From NCBI GenBank assembly GCA_903813345.2, contig CAIIXF020000008.1, forward strand, positions 23,604,822 through 23,668,821: DNA of 64,000 bases, written 5' to 3'. Positions 23,301-35,300 of the stretch are shown in pieces; the stretch's first letter is position 1; each line of letters opens with the position of its first letter. The DNA comes from Owenia fusiformis (Eukaryota > Annelida > Polychaeta > Sabellida > Oweniidae). Under the pieces are notes generated by a model. It was given only the letters and a program-made list of their open reading frames with translations. It was not told where the DNA came from and made no database searches. The translations under genes were made by a program, and so were the position numbers.

Positions 23301-26300
23301 TCTGGACCTTTTTGCATATTGAGTTTCACCACATATTCACCTGACTTACTAAGGAAGAAGTCCCAAATCCTCCGCTTTCAGTGTTAATTTTGCGATTTTG
23401 CTGGCCGATCTAATTATTTTCAATGAAATTAATTCAGTCTGAAGTTTGAATATACCGGGAAAATTCTCCTGTTATCTGATTGGTCGTTAAATTTGTTTAT
23501 CATGAATCTGATTGGCTGTCTGGTTCAAGGGGCATGTGCGTCTCAACGGGGATTCCCCTTGCTAGCTGCGGAATTAACTTGTGTTTTATTCTGAAGGTTG
23601 GTTGTTCTGTTGATTATTTCAATATATCGGCAATAATATACCAAAAAGTTATTCACAAGATTCATAGTATGCAAGATATTATATGAGCAATAATAATGGG
23701 TCATCATCGATTGTCTGAGGGAGAACCTATAGTATAGTGCATCTTTAAGTTAGTGAAGAGTGCACAATACACTCCAAAATATGCTGTCAGTGTCAGCTAT
23801 CATAGAGAGTTGATGTAAATAAAATTACTTTACCAAATGGATTGTACATTAACATTTCACTTTGTATTTTTACACGACTGTGTAGGTTAATCACTAATCT
23901 GAGTCATATGCCGAGTCACACTCATCAGCTGATACTAATGTAACATCACTTTGGGAGATAATTGGTGGCTGAAAAAGTGACAACATGGCTGCGTTAGTCC
24001 ATATTTGGTTAATCGAACCAAACAATGTTAACTGAATGGGGCGATCAAATAAATGATTGCCTTTGACCTTGTTTACTAAGTATGCTGCGTTCAATATGTA
24101 TGCGTTTAGCTGCAATTTGCTGTGTTTCTATGACGTCTGATGCCGACATCTGTTCTTCCATGCCTAGGAATGGAGGGATATTTAGCCTCACTCCCATTGG
24201 GTCTAATAAGTCTTTGATGAGAAACCCTTTATCTGCCATAGCCGCATCATCTTTGTCAAATTGTTGTTGAAAAAATAAATCATTTTTCATCGTTTATATT
24301 CATTGATAAAATCCAACAAACATAAACACGATTTACAGTAGATGTTTTCGGTTTGGGCAAAGAAAAATAAAACTAGATGCCGGAGCCATAATAAACGGAT
24401 CATCATATTCATTGATAAAATATGGTTCAATAAAAATAGCAAGATTTACAGTAGTAGGTTTATGAGTAAGAGCGAAGACCCCGTAAACTCATAGGCTTTG
24501 GCTAGGATGAAGATGGCTTTGGGATGATCAATAAACATGCATAACTGTCAAATTGTAGATAGTATTTGAGCTTATTATTAAACACAGCTTTTAATAATAC
24601 TTGTAAAAACGTACAACAACTAGACAAAATGGAATTGTATTTCAAAATATTACAATAAACATTGCACAATCTCTGCAGGATATGCAGGATATTCGGATCT
24701 GTTATAAGGGGTCTTATATTTATGAGCAAAGGCAAAATGGCTTAACATTTTTGAGAATTGCCGGTAAATGAGAACTCTGTTTGAATATTTAGTTGGAATA
24801 TACCTATTAAATGACATTGGTACATGGGAGTTTGATTGTTCATAGAATATAATGATAACTTACATTCATATATCAGCAGAATATAAGTGACACTGAAACC
24901 GGCACTGAAAAAGGTAAGTCTGTCACGTACTTTCAGATTTTGATTTTCCCGCTGTACTATGCAGGACAAGACTCCGCGAGTGACGTCACTGCTGTATTCA
25001 GCGGCCTTATGAATATTCATGACGTGACTTTATGGAAAGGTGTATAAGCATGGTACACTGTCTACTGACAGTTTATGTAGTAGGCGGCCATTTTGCAAAA
25101 TGGCATTTAATGTTTTTTTTACTATAACTCAAAAAAAGTAATAGCGTGATTTTGTTCATATTTGAAGTGCAAATGCTCATAAGCATGGCACACTTATAAT
25201 CTTATGATATTTTGGCTAGTGGGCAGCCATTTTGCAAATGGGCTGCCATTTACATGTATGTATGTGCTATTTTGTTGAAATTTTATATGTGCCTACTTAG
25301 AAGCATATTACTCTTTCTGATGACAATTTGGCTAGTGAGCAACCATTTTGAAAATGGTGGCCATTTTTATGTATCTTGTTTTACGATTTCTATACACTTG
25401 TTTGTAAAAATGCCAGCCATGGCTGTTCGATCGGATTTCCCAGGCATTGGCATTGCCGTTGTCTAGTTCAATCTTTGCAATGGTGTTAAAACGAATCAAC
25501 TTTTTTGAAAAATGGCGGGAAATTTGAAATTGAATTGGCCACACAAATTAAAACTGCTATTCATATTAAGTCATACCCACATTCATTTTTTGCATATCCA
25601 TAATGTCTATTTGACCTGTCCTTGCCATTTTCCCAATTTTGAAGTCACTTTTGTTAAAGTAGAACTTTCAAATAAGTGGTAATAGTTGCTGTATGTGCAA
25701 CATATGTCCTCTGACATATGTTGTGATTGACACGTTTCTCAAAGTTTGCCCTTATTACTTAATTTTTTAATAATGTGTGTTATTTTACATTTTACATGTG
25801 TTATTTTACGTGTGTTATTTAACATAAACGAATGATAAAAACATGTTTTCAAACTTATCATGGGGCCTTTAAACATAATTATGTAATAATGTGTTTTGTT
25901 GTATGTTTTGCAGGCAGTAGCTGGCTTGCTAGCAGATGCCAAGGCTCTGGTAGAAGTTGCACGTGATGAAGCATCAAACTACAGATCTCAGTTTGGCAAC
26001 CCCATTCCAATCAAAGTAGGTGCCTCGTATATCAATATTATAGGAAGATTTTCATTTAGATTTTGAAATTTTGAAACACTTCCTGAAAAGCAAATTTTAG
26101 GTTTTTCAGAAGTTCAAGTTTATCTTCATTCACACAAAAATCAAATTTTGATACAAATGAATTACACTAAAAGTATTGAAATAGTTTTTATAGGAACTAT
26201 TCTTCCTTGCTTATTATCCCATAGAACAAAGTTCGGGGGATATAGAAAAGGACTCCATCCATCCGTCCGTCTGTCTGGGTGATAACTAAATAACTCTGGG

Positions 26301-29300
26301 CATTACCATTGGCTCAATATTGTTATCCCATCAAACAAAATTTGGAGGGATATAGAGAACACCTCTGTCCATCCGTCTGTAACATCCATATGTCTGTCCG
26401 GGCGATTACTCAAATACCTCTGGCCAGATTTTGCTCATATTTCATAAACATGTGCCCTATATCATTAGAAGTTTTGCTCAGGAGCCAATTTTCAAAATGG
26501 CCTTTTATTTTAAAATTGTGGTTGTTTTAGTGCCGATTTAACTGTAATTTAGGTACAAATGTAAAACTTTAATATTCATACATTTTCAAGGTAAAAAAGT
26601 TTGATAAGACATTAATAAAGGTAGAAATGTAGATATTTAGGAAACACATGGCAGCCATCTTGAAAAATGGCGGCTGTTACATGCTATTTTATGATTTTTG
26701 CTTCAAAAATGATTTTTGCCTTCAAAAGTAGTAGAGTGATTTTGTTCTTATTTAATATGTGATGACCTAAAAGCATGGCACACTGTCTTTTGACGCTTTA
26801 GCTTTTGGGTGGCCAGTTTGAAAATGGCCAACATTATACATGTGTCATTTATGTTTTTAAATATAATACAAAATGTATGTAAAACTGTATTATTTATATG
26901 TTTTCAAGGTAAAAAAGTATGATAAGACATTAATAAAGGTTGAAATGTAGATAACACATGGCAGCAATCTTGGAAAATGGTGGGCGTAACACACCATTTT
27001 ACAATTTTGCTATAACTTGAAAAGTAGTGGAGCGATTTTGTTCATATTCAATATCTGATGACTTATAAGCATGGCACACTGTCTTTTGACACTGACTTTT
27101 AGGTAACATTTTAGCCCGGTATACACCAATGGGGCAAGTTAGGACCTCCAATGACTTAACATTGCGTGGGATCCGTGGGACCTTTGGGGATTTTGCCCCA
27201 TGAAGTCTGTGGGACTCCATCGAATTTTGCCCCATCTAGCCCCATTGAGTCCCACGAGGTCCCATGAGGTCCCATGAAGTCACACCTGGGACTCGGTGGG
27301 TCTCAATGGGGCAAGATGGGGCTTAATCCCAAGGACTCCCATATTGCCCCATCGAGAATGAACATGTTCATTCTTTCCATGGGGCAACGTTGGATTTCGA
27401 TCATATGACGTATCACGTGACTTGCTTCATAGGACTCCGTGGGATCTTATGGGACTTCATAGGGCTCAATGGGGCAAGTTGGGATTCGATGGGGCACGAT
27501 GAGACTCGATGGGGCAAGTGGGATTTTGCCCCATCGATTTTACACATATCATTCATGTTTTTTAGCTCACATGGTGAGTTTTTGCAATCACTCACTTGTC
27601 CATCTGTCTGTCCGTCTGTCCGTCCGTCTGTCCGTCCGTCCGTCAACAATAGTGGCACATTTTAAAACCTCTGTCGATAGGATTCCTGTTTTAAGTTATT
27701 TCTATTCAACATCAATACAGAAAACTCCCCTATGACTCCTGGTTCAAAAGCTTGCCTATTTTCAGTAAATGTATGAAATAATTTTGTTACGAAAAATCAG
27801 CAAAAAATTATATCCATTTTTTTATTTTCAGCCATTTTAATTAACATTGATTTGTCCATCTGTCTCGCAAAATCCACTTTTGGACCATTTGCCTGAAACC
27901 CTCTGTCGATAGGATTCCCGTTTTAAGTTAATTTTGTTCAACATCAATACAAAAAACTCTCCTATGACTCTTGGTTAAAAAGCTCGCCTATTTTCAAAAT
28001 GGTCGCCATTCTTGTCTCGCGAAATTCACTTTTGGCCCATTTCCTAGCTTTACAAATAATTTCAGGTGTCCTGCATTGTAAAAAGCCATGTCACTCTAAA
28101 GAGTAGTTGTATGAAATAATTTTGTTACAAAAAATCGGCAAAATATTATATCCGCTTTTTTTTCAGCCATTTTAGTTAACATTGATTTGTCCATCTGTCT
28201 CGCGAAATCCTCTTTTGGACCATTTGCCTTAAAACCTCTGTGGATAGGATTCCCATTTTAAGTTATATTTGTTCAACATCAATACAGAAAACTCCCCTAT
28301 GACTCCTGGTTCAAAAGCTTGCCTATTTTCCAAATGGTTGCCATTTTGGTCTCGCAAAATTCAATTTTGGCCCACTTCCTAGCTTTACAAATAATTTCAG
28401 GTGTCCTGCATTGCAAAAGGCCATGACACTGTAAAGAGTAGTTGTATGAAATAATTTTGTTACGAATGATTGGCAAAAAATTATATCTGTTTTTTTTCAG
28501 CCATTTTACTTAACATCGATTTGTCCATCTGTCTCTTAGTCAGTCCAAATAGTGGCAAGTGGCTTGAAATAATTTTGTTGCAAAAAATCAGCAAAAAATT
28601 ATATTGTTTTTTTTCTGTCATTTTAGCCATCTTTCACTTTTGAGCAACACCATGTCCATGTGAGCCCAGTACCCACGGTACTTTTTTTTTTTTTACTATA
28701 ACGCGAAATGTAATAGAGTGATTTTGTCCATTTATAGAATGACTTATAAGCATGTCATACTGTTTTAGGACACTGGCTAGTACATGGCCATTATTTTATG
28801 ATTTTTGCTATAACTTTGCTCACATTTTTTTCTATAATCAACATGCACGCATATAATCATGTTTTTATTTTTGAGTTATTTCTTTAACTTATACATGAAA
28901 AGTGCAAAATATTTTTTTCTTGGAATGTTTACTACATGAAGCATTTTTGAAATCCCATTAGGCAATGGTCATGTAGGAAAATACTCTTCTCTTAAAAATC
29001 CATGGTTTATGCTATTATCACTGGTGGATATAAAGCGAAGGAAGAAAAAACTAAAAATTTCAAAATCGACAATTTTCATCTGCTATCTTAAATGCAAAGG
29101 TGACGGCAGCTACCTTCGCTTGATATCGACCAGTGATAATTGAAAAGTAGTGGAGCAATTTTGTTAATATCTTTTGGCAATGCATCTATGGTGGCCATTT
29201 TGCAATATGACTTCTGCCAGTGTTGTCTGACACTCATTAGATGTTCAGATTTGCTACGCCTTGGCATTGCTGTTATCTAGTTTACAAAAAGTTAAACTAT

Positions 29301-32300
29301 GTTTTCATCTTTTCAGCATTTAGCCGATAGATTATCCAACTATATCCATGCACACACATTGTACAGTATGGTTCGACCATTTGGTGTTAGTGTGTTATTA
29401 TCTTGCTACGAGCCTACTGATGGTCCACAGATGTATGTCATTGACCCCTCAGGCACCTCACATGTGAGTTTTCACCTAAAAAGAATTAATTACATTATAT
29501 TTATTTTAACTTTCTTTTAACTTTCAGTTATCTTTCAATCAAATAGTGTACAAGTTAAGCTATTCAAGAAATTTAACTTCCAAAAATTGTGATATAATAA
29601 TTTCATGAACCATTTTACTCATGGAAATGATTTATAAAGTATTTGTTTTCAGGGTTATTGGGGATGTGCTATCGGTAAAGCTAAACAAAATGGTAAAACA
29701 GAAATTGAAAAAATAAAGGTATGTCTAAAGCCTATTACAAATGTAAAAATATATGATTGTGTATTAGTATTTATTCGATGGGTAATAAAGGGGAATAACG
29801 ACAAAAGATAAATTTGGTATGCACCACTAAACTGACGTATCTGATTTTTTCATGAATTTGGCGCTAAATAACCATTTGACTGTTTGATCTGCAACAATAT
29901 AGTTCCAAGATTATGTGCTCAGTAAAAATGAGTTATTAAATTTTTTATTTTGTAAAAATAAGTTCATAGAAAATAAAATGAAAAATAAAAAATGATTACA
30001 AAAACAACAACTTTTAGTTCAAATAGATAAATATGATATCCTATGATTATTCTACAAAATTATGTTGTGTTGTTATCCCCATATATCCATTTAGTGTTCA
30101 TAGGATAAATAGAGGATATCCTAATATTTTTGAGGGATACCATTTTTATCCATGAGTGGATATCGCTAATCTCTATGAGTGAGTATGGAGATATCCAAGA
30201 GTTAATATAGATGATAGTCTAAATAAATCATAGGATATCATATTTATCCTATGGTAGCTATTTTTTGTATCGACTTAAAAATAAATTGACCTTAAAGTTG
30301 TTGTTTTCTAATTATTTTTTATTTTTTCATTTTATTATGTCCCCACCACATAGTGAGGGGCCATATTGTCGTTACCTACTTCCTCTCAGCCATTTTGAAG
30401 TCAAATGCTAAAATCCTTGTCTGCAAACTTTAAGAAAATGGCTTTTCAGATGCTTTTAAAACTTGTTCAACTCACTTCATTCTACATCTGATTAGGTTTT
30501 GGACCTGTTAGCTCAGTCATGGCAGCCATTTTGAATGTTTTAAGAAAAGTTGATGCACGATAATACTTTGTATCATTTTGAATGGTGTTTTTTGAGTTTT
30601 CATACTTTCAGGTGTACTTTGTTGTAAAAGCCTATGTTATTGTAATAACAGTAGTTATATGTGATAATTTTTTTGGAAAAAGAAATCAGCAAAAACTCAT
30701 AATCACTTTTTTATTGTCAGCCATTTTGGATTTTTCCATCCTAAAATCTTGTCTGTAAAGTCTTGTCTACACGTTTTCAGGTGAACCGTTAGGGAGATCA
30801 ATCTCAAATTTTCAGGGATGATTCTTAGTATGAAAATCTACATCTGATTAGTTTTTTTGTATTCTGGGTAAATGTCAAGGCAGCCATTTTAGATTTTCCG
30901 TCCTAAAATCGTGTCTGTAAAGTCTTGTCTACGTGTTTTCAGGTGAACCATTTAGTAGATCAATTAAAAATTTTCAGGGATGATTCTTAGTATGAAAATC
31001 TAGAACTGATTAGTTTTTTGACATTTTTGGTAAATGTCAAGGCAGCCATTTTGGATTTTCCATCCTAAAATCTTGTCTGTAAAGTCTTGTCTACGCGTTT
31101 TCTGATTAACTGATTGACGGATCAATTTCAAAGTTTCAGGGTTGATTCTTAGCAAGAAAATCTAGAAATGACTAATTTTTTGGCATTCTGGGTAAATTTT
31201 GAGGTGGCCATTTTGGATTATCCGTCCTATAATTGTGTAGGTAAAGTCTTGTCTACTCATTTTAAGAAAAGCCATTCGACAGATCAATTTCAATTTTTCA
31301 GGGATGATTTTTTATATGAAAATCTAGATCTGATCAGTTTTTTGGCATTCCCGGTAAATGTTAAGGCAACCATTTTGGATTTTTCTGTCCTAAAATCTTG
31401 TCTGTAAAGTATTGTCTATGTATTTTCAGGTTAACTGTTTGAGGGATCAATTTCAGATTTTTAGGAATGATTCTTAGTTTGAAAATCTAGAACTTATTAC
31501 TCTTTCATCATTCTGGGTAAGTTTTAAGATGGCCATTCTGGCTTTTCTGTCCAAAAATCATGTCTGTGAAGGCTTGTCTACCCATTTTCAGGATAACAGT
31601 TTGACGGATTGATTTCAAATTTTAAGCAATGATTTATAATATGAAAATCTATAACGAGTTAGTTTTTCGGCATTCTGGGTAAATGTTAAGGCAGCCATTT
31701 TGGATTTTCCGTCCTGAAATCATGTCTGTAAAGTCTTGTCTTTGCATTTTCAGGTTAAAAATTTGAGGAATCAATTTTAAATTTTTCAGGGATGATTCTT
31801 AGTATGAAAATCTTGGAACTGATTAGTTTTTCCACATTCTGGGTAGATTTCAAGGTGGCCATTTTGGACTTTCCATCCTGAGATCCTGTCTGTAAAGTCT
31901 TGTCTACACATTTCCTGGCAAACCAGTTGACAGATCAATTTCAAATTTCCAGGAATGATTCCTTGTATGAAAATCTCAAACTACTTTGTCTTGAGGCAGT
32001 CCTGCTAAATTTTTAGGCGACCACATTGTTTTTTTCTCTTAGAATCTTTTCTTTTCATGTGGTTAGTGTTACATTCAGAATGAAAAATTTGCAGCATATA
32101 GGATCACCTATTGGTCACGGGGACATGTTTAAACATTTGTGTTCTTGTTATCCCACCGAACGAAGTTCGAGGGGGATATAGAAAAGCTGTCCATCCGTCT
32201 GATTGTCCGTCCGTTCGTATGTCCGGGCAATAACATAAATACCAGTTGACAGATTTCATTCAAATTGTATAAGCTTATGCCTTATGGGTGTAGGACCTCT

Positions 32301-35300
32301 GCTCGAGAAGGAATTTTCAATATGGCTGCTAAATTCAAGATCGCAGCTATTTTTCGGAAAAAATATAATCTTTCATAACTCAAATAATAGTGGATGGATT
32401 TGGTTCAAATTTTATTTGCTGTTGCCCAGGTACAAAGGAGCCTTGCTGAAGAAGACATTTTCAAGATGGCCACCATGTTTCAAATGGCGGCCATTTTTTG
32501 TAAGAAAACCCGTTTTCTTTGATAGCTCAAATACCATTGAATGGATTTGGATTAAATTTTATATGCAGTTGCCTGGGTACAAAGGAGCTTTGCTCAAGAA
32601 GACATTTTCAAGATTTTAAAATATGGCGGCCATTTTTCGTAAAAGAACATAACTTTTGATAACTCTAAACCAGTTGATGGATTTGGTTCAAATTCTATAT
32701 GCTGATGCCTTAAACATAATAATCATTGATAAATCAAATACCAGTGAATGGATTTGGTTCCAATTTTATATGCTGATGTTTAGGGAACTAGGAGATCTGC
32801 TTCAGAAGAAATTTCAAAGGCATCAGCTGAATTTTCAAGATGGCTGCAATTTTTCATAAAAAAGGTAATCTTTGATAACTCAAATGGGACAGCATCTTTT
32901 CCAATCAATCGAGGTTGGGCCATGCAGCCGAAGGTAAGCCATACAACCGAAGGTAAGCCATCCAACCGAATTTTTCTGATTTAAACTGACGGAGAATGTC
33001 GAGCCTCTCTTTTTGACCAATTAGAGACGTCCTCTCCACATTTGTGGTACCCTCAGCCAACTTCGTTTGCAAAGAAAATCTTCGGCAATCTCCGGCTTTT
33101 CTTGAGGTATCTTCGGTTGCAAGCCAAAAGTCGACACCCTTACTCAAATACCATTGGATGTATTTACTTCAAATTTTATATACTTATGCCTAGAGATAAA
33201 GGAGCTCTGCTTGAATATTCAAGGTGGCTGCTATTTATCGAAATCTCCCGCATTTTTCATTAAACATGTAATCCTCGATAGCTCAAGTACCAGTTGACAG
33301 ATTTGGATTAAGTTGTATATGCTGATGCCTTGGGACATGCTAAAGAAGAAATCTAAAGATGACAGCTGAATTTCAAAATGGCAACCATGTTTCATAAAAA
33401 CACAATCTTTGATAATTCAATTACCAGTGGATGGATTTGGCTTAAATTTTATATGGCCGCTATTTATCAAAACATATTTTGTTCCGTGGGATTTGCTACT
33501 CCGTGGAGTTGCTGTTTTCTCGTTTGTTAGCTCACATGTTTTTTTGTTATGTAATAACTTTTAATGCTTTGTAATAGCTTTTAAATATAGTTGTTATGGT
33601 TGTGTTGAATCAATGATAGTGTATTATTTATAATGTGTAAAAACATTAAGTTTAAATATGTTTATTCTTTAGTAAAAGTATATTTGAGACTGAGTAAATC
33701 ATCAATATTTTTCTAAGCGATTATGAAATAATGCATAAAAAAGTGCTTATGTCACATCAACCAGATCCACAACATACATTTTTGAAATGTACAAGTCAAG
33801 ACCTTTCATACGGTACCAAACATGTAAAGTTGTACGGGGAGTGCAGCACTTCACTTATTCTACCTAAATTGTCACATATCTAGAATAGTAGATGGTAAAT
33901 AGTACATTGTGACTGTACAGATTAATGATTTATATAGTGTTCATTGGGATTTGCAACTCCCTTAGCAAATAGACTTACCTCATTTTTGTGTCTTTTCTGC
34001 GAACATCTAAAATTTGTTGTAATAATGTTCACTATAGTGACCTAAAACGGACTAACAATTCGCGATTACCCTCAATGCATCAATAACAGACATTTTCTGC
34101 ATCATTTATGTTTTGTTTGTTGGGATTTGCTACTCTATAGAGTTGCCGTTTTCTAGTTTTGGCATATTTTCACTAAACCAGCAAATACAGCTTTTAAACA
34201 ATGAGATGTGGCACCATATCTAATAGTTAACAGATTTTTGCTATTTGACCTATATCAAGGCTGACAGTAGCAATTGCCAATCAGTTGTTTGGAAAGTCAG
34301 ATTCGAATCATTAAGCATCCTCTAACTATGAAATAAAAAGATTCTATGATTTACCTATATGGTTTTTATTAGCTTACATGGTGAGCTATTGCAATCACTC
34401 ACTTGTCCATCTGTCTGTTCGTCTGTCCATCTGTTTGTCTGTCCGTCTGTCAACAATTGGCCAGTTTTAAAACCAGTCCTTCAACAGGATTTCTTGTTTT
34501 AAGTTATTTTTGTTCAACATCAATATAGAAAACTCCCCTATGACTCCTGGTTCAAAAGGTTGCCTATTTTCAAAATGGCCACCATTTTTATCTCGCGAAA
34601 TTCACTGTTGGACCATTTGCTTTAAAACCCTTGTTGATAGGATTCCCGTTTTAAGTTATAGTTGTTCAACATCAATACAGAAAACTCCCTTATGACTCCT
34701 GGTTCAAAAGCTCACCTATTTTCAAAATGGTCGCCATTTTCGTCTCGCGAAATTCACTTTTGGCCCATTTCCTAGCTTTACAAATAAATTCAGGTGTCCT
34801 GCATTGTAAAAAGCCATGTTACTGTTACAAGTAGTTGTATAAAATAATATTGTTACAAAAAATCGGCAAAAAATTCTATCCGCTTTTTTTTATTTTCAGC
34901 CATTTAAATTAACATTTATTTGTCCATCTATCTCGCAAAATTCACTTTTGGACCATTTGCCTTAAAACCTCTGTCAATAGGATTCCCGTTTTAAGTTATT
35001 TTTGTTCAACATCAATACAGAAAACTCCCCTATGACTCCTGGTTCAAAAGCTTGCCTATTTTTAAAATAGTCGCCATTTTTGTCTTGCGAAATTCACGTG
35101 TGGCCCATTTCCTAGCTTTACAAATAATTTCAGGTGTCCTGCATTGTAAAAAGTCATGTCACTGTTAAGAGTAGTTGTATGAAATAATTTTGTTACAAAA
35201 AATCGGCAGAATTACATCCATTTTTTATTTTCTGCCATTTTAGCCATGATTCACTTTTAAGCAACACCATGTGAGCCCAGTACCCACGGTACTATTTATT

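Larger units (their letters stand above)
22092..25044. mobile_element. ISL2EU-like DNA transposon, internally deleted
   Basis: 2953 bp with ends TACACCTTTCCATAAAGTC and its complement, flanked by TA (22090-22091, 25045-25046). Subterminal blocks CAGTGACGTCACTCGCGGA are also inverted (about 22159 and 24975). Both flanks belong to one interspersed repeat: ...TATGTGAATAC on the left and AAGCATGGTACACTGTC on the right, which in other copies are adjacent. It carries a plus-strand SAP-like ORF and the end of a minus-strand transposase, facing each other as expected for this group. A TTAA MITE sits inside. The transposase lacks its N-terminal part, so this copy is not autonomous. Confidence 0.85.
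26214..29285 (+). repeat. Interspersed repeat of the TATCCC family, interrupted by other repeats
   Basis: Two start-like blocks (26214 TTATCCCATAGAACAAAG and 26321 TTATCCCATCAAACAAAA) precede CCGTCTGTCCGG tracts and several ATGGC-rich blocks with AGCATGGCACACTGTC. The family tail GATTTGCTACGCCTTGGC lies at about 29250. A TTGCCCCA foldback (27115-27545) and a TTAGCTCACATGG repeat (27562-28682) break it. A small ~120-bp inverted element with ends TATCACTGGTGGATATAAAG and its complement lies at 29008-29131. Confidence 0.65.

Noticed and set aside
30500-32030. CRISPR-like regular repeats
   Set aside because: The whole 162-bp unit repeats, with no distinct spacers, in a eukaryotic intron; it is a tandem satellite.
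32284-32619. 111-residue frame with an internal repeat
   Set aside because: Produced by the ~150-bp module of the TATCCC repeat; no start context or similarity.
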